Positions 26,792 to 36,258 of a stretch of DNA of 64,000 bases are shown here, in pieces. Made by a program: the position numbers and the translations under genes. Location of the stretch: the NCBI GenBank assembly GCA_022072455.1, contig JAJVHY010000018.1, forward strand, positions 1 to 64,000. Reading direction: 5' to 3'. This stretch comes from Verrucomicrobiia bacterium. GTDB taxonomy: Bacteria; Verrucomicrobiota; Verrucomicrobiia; Palsa-1439. Position 1 is the first letter of the stretch. Every line of letters begins with the position of its first letter. Below the pieces are notes generated by a model. It was given only the letters and a program-made list of their open reading frames with translations, ran no database searches and was not told where the DNA came from.

Positions 26792-28615
26792 ATGACCCAA
26801 AAAATCCGCAACATCGCCATTATTGCCCACGTTGACCACGGGAAAACCACCTTGGTGGACAAACTTCTCCGCGAAGGCGGCGTTTACCGCGCCGGCCAAG
26901 CGATGGAGGAACGCGCCATGGACTCCATGGACCTCGAAAAAGAGAAGGGCATCACCATCCGCGCCAAAAACGCCTCCGTCCACTGGAAGGATTATCTCAT
27001 CAACATCGTGGACACGCCCGGTCACGCCGACTTCGGCGGCGAAGTTGAACGCATCCTCGGCATGGTGGACGGCGTCCTCTTGCTGGTGGACGCCTTCGAC
27101 GGCCCGCAAGCGCAGACCCGGTTCGTCTTGAAAAAAGCGCTCGCCCACGGCCTCAAACCCATTGTCGTCATCAACAAAGTTGATCGCGACAAAGCCGATC
27201 CGCACGCTGTTCACGATAAAGTCCTCGAACTCTTTCTCGAACTCAACGCCACCGAAGACCAGTTCAATGCCCCCTTCGTCTACGCCAGCGCCCGCGACGG
27301 TTTTGCGCTGCGGCAAATGGGCGACGCGAAGAACGGGATGACCCCGCTCTTCGAAACGATCATCGAACGCATTCCGGCTCCCCAAGCTGACGTCACAGCG
27401 CCGTTCCAAATGCTGGTCAGCAACCTCGACTGGAGCGACTACGTCGGCCGCATCGCCATCGGCAAAGTGACCGGCGGCTCCTGCAAGATCGGCGATTCCA
27501 TCGTCTGCATTCACAAAAACGGCAAACGCGAACGCGCCATCGTCACCAAGATTTTTGAATTCAGCGGGCTCAAATCCGGCGAAGTTGTTGCCGCCGAAGC
27601 CGGCAACATCGTCGGCATCTCCGGCGTCGAAGAGCTGCAGATCGGCGAAACCCTCTGCGACTCCGAAGACCGCGAGCCGGTGCCGTGGGTTGAACTCGAC
27701 CCGCCGACAATTCAAATGCAATTTGCCGTCAACGACGGTCCGCTCGCCGGCAAGGAAGGCAAATTCGTCACCGCCCGGCACATCGGCGAACGCCTCCATA
27801 AAGAGACGCGCACCAACATCAGCCTGACGGTCGAAGACACCGAAGCCGCCAACATCTTCCTCGTCAGCGCTCGCGGCGAAATGCAAATTGCCGTCCTCGT
27901 CGAACAAATGCGCCGGGAAGGTTACGAAGTGCTCGTCTCGCGTCCCGAAGTGATTATCAAAGAGGAAGCCGGCAAGAAACTCGAGCCGTACGAATCCCTC
28001 TGGCTCGAAGTGCCAAACGAATGCCTCGGTGACATCCTGCAGTCACTCGCCAACCGCAAAGCGCAAATCACCAACATGACGCATCACCCGCACGGCGTCG
28101 GCGTCGAAGCAACAATCCCGACGCGCGGCCTCATTGGCTTCGAGACCGACATGGTGAACCTCACCAGCGGCCGGGGCGTCATGAGTCACATGTTCAAAGA
28201 GTACGGCCCGTTTGTCGGCGAAATCCTGACACGGGTTACCGGCACGCTGGTCTCGATGGAAACCGGCATCGCCACCGCTTGGGCGCTAAACAACATCCAG
28301 GAACGCGGCCGGCTCTTCGTCGGCCCGCAGGAGGAAGTCTACACCGGCATGGTCATCGGCGAAAACCCGCGCAACGAAGACATGCCGGTCAATCCGACCA
28401 AGACCAAACACCTCACGAACATGCGTTCGCAGGGTGAAGGCAAAGGCATCCAACTTGAACCGCCGCTCAAGATGAGTCTGGAGCGCGCGTTGGAGTACAT
28501 TGCCGGCGACGAGTACGTCGAAGCGACACCGAAAAATCTCCGGCTCCGCAAAAAGATCCTCGACGCCACGCAACGGAAACGCGCCGCCCAGCGGATTGCT
28601 GAACCAGTGGCCTGA
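26792..28615 (+). CDS. typA: ribosome-associated GTPase TypA/BipA
   Basis: TypA (607 aa) is a translational GTPase that binds ribosomes under stress and in late assembly. The G1 motif [15 protein letters not shown], the switch [16 protein letters not shown] and G4 [10 protein letters not shown] are present. The elongation-factor domains II, III and V and the TypA-specific C-terminus follow ([18 protein letters not shown]). The length matches the family. Confidence 0.97.
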   Translation: MTQKIRNIAIIAHVDHGKTTLVDKLLREGGVYRAGQAMEERAMDSMDLEKEKGITIRAKNASVHWKDYLINIVDTPGHADFGGEVERILGMVDGVLLLVDAFDGPQAQTRFVLKKALAHGLKPIVVINKVDRDKADPHAVHDKVLELFLELNATEDQFNAPFVYASARDGFALRQMGDAKNGMTPLFETIIERIPAPQADVTAPFQMLVSNLDWSDYVGRIAIGKVTGGSCKIGDSIVCIHKNGKRERAIVTKIFEFSGLKSGEVVAAEAGNIVGISGVEELQIGETLCDSEDREPVPWVELDPPTIQMQFAVNDGPLAGKEGKFVTARHIGERLHKETRTNISLTVEDTEAANIFLVSARGEMQIAVLVEQMRREGYEVLVSRPEVIIKEEAGKKLEPYESLWLEVPNECLGDILQSLANRKAQITNMTHHPHGVGVEATIPTRGLIGFETDMVNLTSGRGVMSHMFKEYGPFVGEILTRVTGTLVSMETGIATAWALNNIQERGRLFVGPQEEVYTGMVIGENPRNEDMPVNPTKTKHLTNMRSQGEGKGIQLEPPLKMSLERALEYIAGDEYVEATPKNLRLRKKILDATQRKRAAQRIAEPVA

Positions 28616-28674
28616 GGTTGGGGACGTCAAGTTTCCTGTTGCTGCGGGGCGGGAATTGACGCTAAAAGCCGGCC

Positions 28675-30930
28675 ATGTCGGCACATTCTTATTCAGGCCT
28701 CGGCTCCATCCAATCCATCACGCGCGGCGACCGGTCACTCGACGTTACCGGCGAGCGGGGACGGGTGCGGATTACTGTGCTGGCCGAAGGGTTGGTGCGC
28801 GTGCGCGCGACGCAGGCGAACGAGTTCGGGCCGGACTTTTCCTACGCCATCGCGAAAACCAAGTGGCCCAAACTGCCGGTCCGCGTCACCAAGAATTCAC
28901 TCGCAACGAAGAAATTGACCGTGCGGGTGGCGCGTGCGCCGTTTGCCATCGAGTTTGCGTTGCCGGACGGGACGGTGCTCAATCGCGACCTCGGCATCGA
29001 GTGGAACGGCGCGAAAGGGCGGACCCGCCGGGAACTCGCCCCCGACGAAATGTTCTTCGGCTGCGGTGAGAAGAGCGGACAGTTCAACAAACGGAGCGAA
29101 CAGTTTTCCAATTGGAACACGGACAACCCGAATCACACATTTCTCAATGGCGAACTTTATGTGTCGATTCCGTTTCTGGTGTCAACCCGTCGTGGGCCCG
29201 GCGTCTCGCCCACCGGTGTCGATGGGAAGCCACGGGCGGGACGCCCGTGCCACTACGGCATCTTTTTCGATAATTCGCACCGCACGACTTTCAACCTCGG
29301 CCAGACCGAAGACGAGAAGCATTACTGGCTCGAAGCAGATGCCGGGGAGATTGATTACTACTTCTTCGCCGGCAATTCGGTGAACGACATTGTGCGCGGT
29401 TACACTGAACTTACGGGCCGCATGTCCCTGCCGCCGCGCTGGGCGCTCGGGTATCAGCAATGCCGGTGGAGTTATATGACGGCTGACGAGATTTTGACAG
29501 TCGCCAAAGAGCTCCGCCAGCGGGAGATACCGGCGGATGTGATGTACTGTGATATTGATTACATGGACGGCTTCCGGGTTTTTACCTGGAATCCCGCGAC
29601 ATTTCCGAAACCGGCCGAGCTGATCGCCAAACTCAACAAGCTCAATTTCCAACTCGTCACCATCATCGATCCCGGCGTGAAAAATGACGACCGGTCCGCG
29701 GTCTGCCGGGAGGGGAAAGAGCAGGGGATGTTCGTGCGGAAACCGGATGGAACATGGTTCACGGGCAATGTGTGGCCGGGGGAATGCGTCTTCCCGGATT
29801 TCACCAGCGCGCGGGTCCGACAGTGGTGGGCGAAGTGGCAGAAGACGTTGACGGAGACCGGTGTGGCCGGCTTTTGGAATGACATGAATGAGCCGGCTGT
29901 CTGGAATTATCCCGGCGGCACGATGCCAAACGATATTCCGTTCGCGTACGAGGGCCAATGGACGACGCACGCGCGCGCTCATAATGTGTACGGCTTCAAC
30001 ATGGCGCGGGCGTCGCACGAGGCGGCGCGGGCGGCGGCCCCCGATGTGCGGCCGTTCATCATCACCCGGGCGGCTTATGCCGGGGTGCAGCGGTATTCGA
30101 TGATTTGGACGGGGGACAATCACAGCACGTGGGAGGATTTTGCACTCAGCCTCCGGCAATGCTTGAACCTGTCGCTTTCGGGCGTGGCGTTTTGCGGTCC
30201 GGACGTGGGGGGGTTCACGCTGAACTGTCATGCGGAGCTGTTTGCGCGCTGGGTGCAGACCGGGGCGTTCTTCCCGTTTTTCCGCAATCATACGGCGGCC
30301 GGCACGCGGCGACAGGAGCCGTGGACGTTTGGGCCGGAAGTCGAAGCCATCGCGAAGAAGTACATCACGTTGCGCTACACGTTGCTGCCGTATCTCTACA
30401 ATCTGTTCCATGAAGCGACCCGGGACGGAGCCCCGATCATGCGGACGCTCTTCTGGGAATTCCCGGACGACCCGCACGGGTACGGGATTGACGACCAGTT
30501 TTTGCTCGGGCCGGGCTTGCTGGTTGCCCCGGTATTGCAGCCCGGGAAACGGCAACGGACCGTCTATTTGCCGGCGGGGGCGGAGTGGTATGACTTTTGG
30601 ACAAAGGCGAAACATGCCGGCGGGCAACACGTCACGGTGGACGCGCCGCTCGATAAACTGCCGTTGTTCGTGCGGGCGGGAACCATTGTGCCGATGACGA
30701 AAGCTGTCCAGCATACCGGCGCGAAAGTTGCGGAGATCATCCTCGCGGTCTATCCGGGGCCGAAGACGACCGGGTTTTTGTACGAGGACGATGGCGCGTC
30801 GAATGCCTACGAACGCGGGGAGTATTCACTCACGCAGTTTGAGTGGAAAAATGGCGCGCTACGGGCAACCATGAAACGCGCCGGCTATGCTGGCGCGGTG
30901 AAGAAACACCGCCTCGAGCTTATTGCTTGA
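28675..30930 (+). CDS. GH31 family alpha-glucosidase
   Basis: This 751-aa glycoside hydrolase family 31 enzyme probably cleaves alpha-glucosidic or xylosidic ends. The nucleophile Asp403 is in GFWNDMNEPAVW and the acid/base Asp481 in MIWTGDNHSTWEDF; PPRWALGYQQCRWSY marks the barrel start. No signal peptide, so cytoplasmic. Between SIPFLVSTRR and YGIFFDNSH there is an extra stretch of about 20 residues (29190-29255) encoded by palindromic repeat DNA. The 3' end overlaps the convergent yceI stop by 11 bases (30920-30930). Confidence 0.93.
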   Translation: MSAHSYSGLGSIQSITRGDRSLDVTGERGRVRITVLAEGLVRVRATQANEFGPDFSYAIAKTKWPKLPVRVTKNSLATKKLTVRVARAPFAIEFALPDGTVLNRDLGIEWNGAKGRTRRELAPDEMFFGCGEKSGQFNKRSEQFSNWNTDNPNHTFLNGELYVSIPFLVSTRRGPGVSPTGVDGKPRAGRPCHYGIFFDNSHRTTFNLGQTEDEKHYWLEADAGEIDYYFFAGNSVNDIVRGYTELTGRMSLPPRWALGYQQCRWSYMTADEILTVAKELRQREIPADVMYCDIDYMDGFRVFTWNPATFPKPAELIAKLNKLNFQLVTIIDPGVKNDDRSAVCREGKEQGMFVRKPDGTWFTGNVWPGECVFPDFTSARVRQWWAKWQKTLTETGVAGFWNDMNEPAVWNYPGGTMPNDIPFAYEGQWTTHARAHNVYGFNMARASHEAARAAAPDVRPFIITRAAYAGVQRYSMIWTGDNHSTWEDFALSLRQCLNLSLSGVAFCGPDVGGFTLNCHAELFARWVQTGAFFPFFRNHTAAGTRRQEPWTFGPEVEAIAKKYITLRYTLLPYLYNLFHEATRDGAPIMRTLFWEFPDDPHGYGIDDQFLLGPGLLVAPVLQPGKRQRTVYLPAGAEWYDFWTKAKHAGGQHVTVDAPLDKLPLFVRAGTIVPMTKAVQHTGAKVAEIILAVYPGPKTTGFLYEDDGASNAYERGEYSLTQFEWKNGALRATMKRAGYAGAVKKHRLELIA
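29192..29249. repeat. palindromic repeat pair inside GH31 coding sequence
   Basis: Two hairpins lie head to tail: GTGGGC...GCCCAC (29192-29213) and CACGGGCG-GGA-CGCCCGTG (29231-29249). Together they encode roughly 20 residues (GPGVSPTGVDGKPRAGRPCH) absent from the conserved GH31 alignment block, in frame. This looks like insertion of a REP/BIME-like element that the protein tolerates in a surface loop. Confidence 0.7.
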
Positions 30931-31483
30931 CGCCCTGCGCGCTGATTTTGATTCGCACTTCATCGCCGACGGCCGGGGTCATCTTGTCCATGCCGTAGTC
31001 TTTTCGGCTCAACGTCAGTTCAGTGCTGACGGCAAGCCGCGTTTTGCCCCACGGGTCTTGGATCGGGCCTTTGACCGTGACGGGGAGGCGGATTTCTTTC
31101 GTGACGCCGTGCATGGTGAACTTGCCGGTCATCGCGAACTTGTCGCCGTCTTTCTCGACCTTGGTGCTTTCGAAGGTAATGGTCGGGTATTTTTCGACTT
31201 CGAAGAAGTCCGGATTGCGAAGGTGTTTGTCGCGGCCTTCGTTGCCGGTGTCCACGCTCGCGGCTTGAATTGTCGCTTTGGCGCCGGTAACCGCGCCGTC
31301 GGCAAAAGTGATTTCACCGGCCACGTCGTTGAAGCGGCCGCCCACTTCGGAGATCAAGAGGTGGGTGATGGTGAACGAGACGGTGGTGTGCGCGCCGTCG
31401 AGCTTGAAGACGTCCGCCGCCTGAAGCGGGAGGCTGAGCGCGAACGCGGTCAAAGCGAGGAGCGAATGACGGATTGCTTTCAT
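30920..31483 (-). CDS. YceI-family periplasmic protein
   Basis: This is a 187-aa protein with a signal peptide (MKAIRHSLLALTAFALSLPLQA) and a YceI lipocalin-like barrel: FKLDGAHTTVSFTITHLLISEVGGRFNDVAGEI region, HLRNPDFFEVEKYPTITF, TMHGVTKEIRLPV and DYGMDKMTPAVGDEVRI. The family binds isoprenoids such as polyprenyl quinones. It is the last gene of a run with the two coiled-coil proteins, 12 bp after the 545-aa gene. Confidence 0.93.
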   Translation of the reverse strand: MKAIRHSLLALTAFALSLPLQAADVFKLDGAHTTVSFTITHLLISEVGGRFNDVAGEITFADGAVTGAKATIQAASVDTGNEGRDKHLRNPDFFEVEKYPTITFESTKVEKDGDKFAMTGKFTMHGVTKEIRLPVTVKGPIQDPWGKTRLAVSTELTLSRKDYGMDKMTPAVGDEVRIKISAQGVKQ

Positions 31484-31495
31484 GGGGTGACTTCC

Positions 31496-33133
31496 TTATT
31501 TGCTGGCGGCGCGTCGGGCGGCGTCGAGTTGTTGCTGGAGGACAGTGTTCTGTCGGGTGAGTTCTTCAACACGAAGCGTGGCTTGCTCCGCGCGGAGATT
31601 GTTGACGCGCGCTTCCTCCAGTTGGGCTTTCAGTTGGGCGATCTCCGTGGCTTCGCCGATGCTTTGCGGGCGGACAAAGGCGCTGCGTTTCGTCTCGTCG
31701 ACCTGCTTGGATAAGAGTTTGTTCTTTTCCGCCAAGTCGGCCAGGGAGCGGGTGAGGATGGCAACTTGATCTTTTTCTGCGGTCAATTCAGCCGACAACT
31801 GTGCCGCCCGTTTTTCGGCAGCTTCAAGTTGTGCGACCGATTGCCGGGAAGCCGCCAGGTCAGCTTGGGCGGCGGCCAGTTGTTTGCGGAGGTCGTCAAT
31901 TTCTTTGGGATTCGGCGTCTGCGCGACTCTCTTTTCGAGATCGGCAACCCGGTCATTCGCGGCGGCTAGTTTGCTGTTCAGTTCCCGATTCTGCTTCGTC
32001 AGGTCCTCGGTTTTGGCGGCCGTTTGTTTGCTGGCATCGGCCTGTTTTTCCAACTCTTTGACGCGTTGTTCGGAGTTGGCAAGTTTGCCTTGCAGGTTTT
32101 GTATTTCGCGAGTGGACGCTTTTTGCGCGGACTCGGACTCATTCTGAGTCTTCGCTGTTGCTGCTTTGGCCTCGGTCAGTTCGGCGCGGAGTTTCTTCAG
32201 TTCTGCTTGATCAGCCGGGTTGCTGGCCGGTTTGGCAGCAAGTTGTTTTTCCAAGTTTTTGGTCTGGTCGTTCAGTGCCGTGAGTCGGGCTTGGAGGTCG
32301 GCGTTTTCCTTGGTGACTTGTTCGAGCTTGGCATTTGTCTGCTTGGCTGCGGCAGTACCGGCTTTGGCCTCGGCCAACTCGGCCCGGAGTTTCTTCAGTT
32401 CTGCTTGGTCGGCTGGGTTACTGGCCGGTTTGGCGGCAAGTTGTTTTTCCAGGTTCTTGGTCTGGTCGTTCGCCGTCGCCAGCCGGGCTTTAAGGTCAGA
32501 ATTATCTTTGGTCAGTTGATCGATTTTGGCGTTGGCTTGCTTGGCGGCGGAGGCGCTGGCGGCGGCTTGGCTCTCCAATTCTTTGACCCGGGCGTTTTCC
32601 TTGGCAATGGCTTTTTGGCCGGCCTCGGCTTGAGCTTTGACTGCGGCGAGCTCGGTTTGGAGCTTTTTCAATTCGCCGGTATCGGCGGTCGGCGCGGCTG
32701 GTTTGGCGGCGAGTTGTTTTTCCAATTCTCTGATCCGCACGTTGGAGCTGGCCACCTTGGCTTCAAGTTCCTTGGCTTGTTTGGCGGATTGTTCCGCCTG
32801 CGCGGTGGCCTTTTTCGCAGCGGCCGATTCGGTTTTGGCTTTGTCGGATTCGAGCCGGGATTTCTTATCAGCTTCCGCGAGTTGGGCTTTGAGCTCCGCG
32901 GATTGCTTTTGGAGGGCGGTCAGTTCGGCTTGCCCGCTGGGGGCATTGCGTTGGGCAATCGCCAATTTGTCGGTGAGGGTTTTGTTTTGTCGCTGGAGTT
33001 CGGCGATTAACGCCTGATCGGCTTTGCGGGCGTTTTCCAAGTCGGCGATGTTTTTTACCGGCTCGGCAGCCGGAGTGAGCGGTGCGAGGACAACAAGGGT
33101 CAGCAACAACACGACATGATGCATGATTCGCAT
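31496..33133 (-). CDS. exported coiled-coil protein with tandem repeats (545 aa)
   Basis: A signal peptide (MRIMHHVVLLLTLVVLAPLTPA) is followed by an almost continuous coiled coil rich in Ala, Lys, Gln and Glu to the C-terminus. A 66-residue unit (ADQAELKKLRAELTEAKA, then KEN..LQARL, then LEKQLAAKPASNP) is tandemly repeated, matching a 198-bp DNA repeat. AAGGA upstream supports ATG 33133. It follows the 1006-aa coiled-coil gene by 13 bp and shares its C-terminal style (EATEIAQLKAQLEEARVNNLRAEQ), so the two are paralogs. A structural or tethering periplasmic role is inferred. Confidence 0.8.
   Translation of the reverse strand: MRIMHHVVLLLTLVVLAPLTPAAEPVKNIADLENARKADQALIAELQRQNKTLTDKLAIAQRNAPSGQAELTALQKQSAELKAQLAEADKKSRLESDKAKTESAAAKKATAQAEQSAKQAKELEAKVASSNVRIRELEKQLAAKPAAPTADTGELKKLQTELAAVKAQAEAGQKAIAKENARVKELESQAAASASAAKQANAKIDQLTKDNSDLKARLATANDQTKNLEKQLAAKPASNPADQAELKKLRAELAEAKAGTAAAKQTNAKLEQVTKENADLQARLTALNDQTKNLEKQLAAKPASNPADQAELKKLRAELTEAKAATAKTQNESESAQKASTREIQNLQGKLANSEQRVKELEKQADASKQTAAKTEDLTKQNRELNSKLAAANDRVADLEKRVAQTPNPKEIDDLRKQLAAAQADLAASRQSVAQLEAAEKRAAQLSAELTAEKDQVAILTRSLADLAEKNKLLSKQVDETKRSAFVRPQSIGEATEIAQLKAQLEEARVNNLRAEQATLRVEELTRQNTVLQQQLDAARRAASK
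32161..32556 (-). repeat. 198-bp tandem repeat, two units
   Basis: Units 32161-32358 and 32359-32556 align at a 198-bp offset (for example GGCCGGTTTGGC at 32225 and 32423). The length keeps the frame and the heptad register of the encoded coiled coil, so unit number could change without breaking the protein. Confidence 0.8.
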
Positions 33134-33146
33134 ATCGTTCCTTGGG

Positions 33147-36100
33147 CTAGTTGCCGGATGTCGGTGCGGTTTCGAGACGCCGCAACCGGGGTTTCAATTC
33201 TGGGTTTTTCTCCGCGTAGGTTTCAAGGAGATTTCGCATGTAGGAATTTTCTTCGCGGAGGTTTTTGAGCAGGGCGGCGTTTTGAGCGTTGATGGCCGCC
33301 GCGGTGTTTTGGGCAGCGCCGCGATTCATGTCGATCATCTCAATGCGCGGCTGTGCAGCCCGGGCTTGGGCGAGTTGTTGCTGCAGCGTTTCATTCTGTC
33401 TGGTCAGTTCATCCAACCGGACTTTGCTTTGTTCGGCGCGCAAAATGTCAAGTTTGACATCCTCCAGTTGGGCTTTCAATTGGTTGATTTCCGCCGCTTC
33501 ACCGGTCGTGAGGGGGCGAACGTAGGGCCCCTTTTGAGCTTCTTCCAGTTTGTTGGCCAAGAGTTTGTTTTCGACCTCGAGTTTGGCCGCCATGTCGGCG
33601 CCGGCTTTGGCTTGTTCAGCAGTGGCGCGGGCATCGGCGAGTTCGGCGCGGGTTTGCGCGAGGGTAGCGAGTTGGTCGCGTTGGGCGGTCAATTCCGCGG
33701 CCAGTTGTTGGTTCTGCTTGGTGAGGATCTCGGCTTGCGTGCCGGTCTGGCGGGCGGTCGCAAGTTCAGTTTGGGCGTTCGCCAGTTGTTTGCGAAGCTC
33801 GTCGAGTTCCTTGGTGTTGGCCGGGATGGCCGCGCTCTTCGCGGCGACTTTGGTTTCCAAGTCGGCAACGCGGTTGTTGGCGGCCGCGAGTTTGCCGGCG
33901 AGTTCGCGGTTTTGCTGCGCGAGTTCATCCGCTTTGGCAGCGGCGGATTTTTGCGCGGTCTCAATCTGGGATTGAGCAGCGGCAAGTTCGGCGCGGGCTT
34001 TCTTCAAGTCGGCGGATTCGTCCGCCGACCCGGCTTTGCTGGCCGCTTGTTTTTCTAATTCTTTCACGCGCTGATCGGCGGTCTTAAGATTGGCGAGGAG
34101 CGCTTTGTTTTCCTTGGCGAGTTGCTCGGCTTTGGCTGCCGCTTGTTTCGCAGTTTCTGTGTCGGCTTTGGCTTGGTCGGCGGCACGACGGGCTTCGGTG
34201 AGCTGGGTCCGCAGATTTTTCAATTCGGCAGTGTCAGCCGGTATGGCTGCCGCTTTGGCTGAGACTTGACGTTCCAGATCTTTGACGCGCTGATCGGCGG
34301 TGGCCAACTTGGCTTGGAGATCTTTGTTGGCTGCGGCAATTTGTTCGGCTTCGGCAGCGGTGCGCTTCGCCGATTCTGCTTGGGCTTTGGCGAGACTGGC
34401 TTCCTGCCGGGCTTTCTTGACGGCGGCAGATTCTTCGGCGCGGCCTTGGCGCTCCGCCTGGGCGAGCAGTGATTTTAACTCGGCATTTTGTTTTTGTAGT
34501 GCGGTCAGTTCTTCTTTGGTGGCGAGGGCCGGATTGGCGGGGCGGAAGTTTTGGCCGGTGATTGCGCCGCCGGTCAGACCCTGATCGGTACTGGCACGAC
34601 GGCGGGCATCGGCGAGTTGGGCGGCCAGACGTTGATTTTCGCGTTCGAGGTCCGCGACGCGATTGCCGGATTGGCGGGCCTTATCGGCGGCGGCTTGGGC
34701 GTCGCTGAGTTCGGCGCGGAGTTTCTTGACTTCGGCGTCGCTGGTGGTGGCCGGCGATTTTTCGGCGCTGGCCAACCGGGCGGCGAGTTCCTTGTTTTTG
34801 GTTTCGAGTTCCTTGTTCTTGGCGGCCGCTTGCCGGGCTTTCTCAGTTTCGGCTTGGGCGGCGGCGAGTTCTTTGCGGAGTTTCGCGAGTTCTTCGGATT
34901 CGGCGACGGGCTTGCCGGCCTGTTTCTTGGCGGCGGCCAGGTCGACGCTCAAAGTTTTGTTCTGGCGCTGGAGTTCGGCCAATTGGGCTTGGTTGGTTTT
35001 GCGGGTGTCTTCCAACTCGGCTTTGGCTTTGGCCAGTTCGGCTTGAATGGCTTTGGTGTCAGCCGGGGTTTTGCTGGCGGCTTTCTTCTCGGCGACCGCC
35101 ACTTCCTTCTTCAGGAGCGCATTCATTTTCTCCAACTCGGCGAGTTGCCGGCCCATGGCGGCGCGTTCGGCGCGTTCAACTTCGATGCGGGCCGATTTCT
35201 TTTTTTCCGCATCGAGTTCCGCTTTGGTTTTGGCGAAGGCGGCGCGGAGTTGTTTGATTTCGGCGTTGTCAGCAGGGGCCGGGGTGGCGGCGATCTTTTT
35301 GGCTTCGGCGGCTTCCGCTTTTGCTTTGGCGAGTTCGGCGCGAAGTTTTTTCAATTCGGCAGATTCGCTCGGAGCTGCTTTGGCGGCGGCGGCCTTTTTG
35401 GCGTCGGCAAGTTCGGCGGCGAGGTCTTTGTTTTGGCGTTGGAGCTTGGCGAGTTCGGATTCATTGACCTTGCGGGCATTGTCGAGGGCGGCTTGAGTCG
35501 CGGCCAGTTCGGTGCGGAGTTTTTTCAGTTCCGGCGATTCGGTCGGTTTGGCGGCGAGTTGGCGTTTGAGGTCGGCGATGTCTTTTTCGCTGGCTTGGAT
35601 TTTTTGGCTGAGTTGCTGGTTTTCCGCTTTGAGTTGTTTGACCACTTTGGGGTCCGCCACCGGGGCTGTGGGCGTTTTTTTCGCGGCGTCCAGATCAGCA
35701 AGGAGGCGGGCATTGTCGGCTTTGAGGCGGTCAAGTTCGGCGCGGAGGCGCGTGGTCGCTTGGGGGGTGGCTAATTCAACGGTGAGGGGGGCGGCCGGGG
35801 GTTCGGGAGCGGGTGCGGTCACGGCGGGAGTTGGGGGTTCGGCGGGGGGGGCGGGGGGGGCGGGGGTGGGCTCTGGTTCAGCCGGGGCTTTGGGGCGGAC
35901 GACGGCGAGTTTTTCCGTAACGTCCTTGAGCCGGTATTCGACGACTTGGGGATTCCAGTCGGCCGAGGTTTTCCGAATGTCTTGAAGGATTCCGACGGCT
36001 TGGGAGTATTTCTTGACGGCGACGGCCCAATCCGAATTTTGCTCGGCCTGTTGGCCTTCTTGAATCGCGATGAAGGCATCTGCGTACGCTTGGCCAGGGT

Positions 36101-36167
36101 CTTCAACTGCGCGGGCAACACTAACGGCAAGAATGAACGACAACAGCAGGATCATGTATTTATTCAT
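33147..36167 (-). CDS. exported TPR/coiled-coil protein (1006 aa)
   Basis: A signal peptide (MNKYMILLLSFILAVSVARA) is followed by a helical hairpin (residues 25-90, TPR-like), a Pro/Ala linker (about 95-130, PAPPAPPAEPP) and then more than 800 residues of coiled coil with recurring KKLRAELA, KNKELETKNKELAARL and LEKQAASK units. A short non-coil C-terminus (NSYMRNLLETYAEKNPELKPRLRRLE) may be a capping or anchor motif. It heads the minus-strand run with the 545-aa protein and yceI. Long exported coiled coils of this kind usually act as spacers or scaffolds between membranes. Confidence 0.8.
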   Translation of the reverse strand: MNKYMILLLSFILAVSVARAVEDPGQAYADAFIAIQEGQQAEQNSDWAVAVKKYSQAVGILQDIRKTSADWNPQVVEYRLKDVTEKLAVVRPKAPAEPEPTPAPPAPPAEPPTPAVTAPAPEPPAAPLTVELATPQATTRLRAELDRLKADNARLLADLDAAKKTPTAPVADPKVVKQLKAENQQLSQKIQASEKDIADLKRQLAAKPTESPELKKLRTELAATQAALDNARKVNESELAKLQRQNKDLAAELADAKKAAAAKAAPSESAELKKLRAELAKAKAEAAEAKKIAATPAPADNAEIKQLRAAFAKTKAELDAEKKKSARIEVERAERAAMGRQLAELEKMNALLKKEVAVAEKKAASKTPADTKAIQAELAKAKAELEDTRKTNQAQLAELQRQNKTLSVDLAAAKKQAGKPVAESEELAKLRKELAAAQAETEKARQAAAKNKELETKNKELAARLASAEKSPATTSDAEVKKLRAELSDAQAAADKARQSGNRVADLERENQRLAAQLADARRRASTDQGLTGGAITGQNFRPANPALATKEELTALQKQNAELKSLLAQAERQGRAEESAAVKKARQEASLAKAQAESAKRTAAEAEQIAAANKDLQAKLATADQRVKDLERQVSAKAAAIPADTAELKNLRTQLTEARRAADQAKADTETAKQAAAKAEQLAKENKALLANLKTADQRVKELEKQAASKAGSADESADLKKARAELAAAQSQIETAQKSAAAKADELAQQNRELAGKLAAANNRVADLETKVAAKSAAIPANTKELDELRKQLANAQTELATARQTGTQAEILTKQNQQLAAELTAQRDQLATLAQTRAELADARATAEQAKAGADMAAKLEVENKLLANKLEEAQKGPYVRPLTTGEAAEINQLKAQLEDVKLDILRAEQSKVRLDELTRQNETLQQQLAQARAAQPRIEMIDMNRGAAQNTAAAINAQNAALLKNLREENSYMRNLLETYAEKNPELKPRLRRLETAPTSGN

Positions 36168-36258
36168 AATATCTCAGCCTCGGTAGGTGTCACCGTATAG
36201 CGGAGGTGAGTTGTGTTTGCAATCCTTTCTGTTGATTGCCAATTGGTTGACAGCAGCA

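Noticed and set aside
26273-27907. 544-aa minus-strand frame opposite typA
   Set aside because: It is antisense to typA and also crosses the tRNA; its Asp/Gly/Phe-rich composition is a codon-bias artefact.
29182-30714. 510-aa minus-strand frame opposite the GH31 gene
   Set aside because: Antisense shadow of a gene with clear catalytic motifs; Arg/His/Pro-rich with no fold features.
32024-35774. Several long Gly/Phe-rich plus-strand frames
   Set aside because: They are complements of the Ala/Lys/Gln/Glu coiled-coil genes; the regularity comes from heptad codons.
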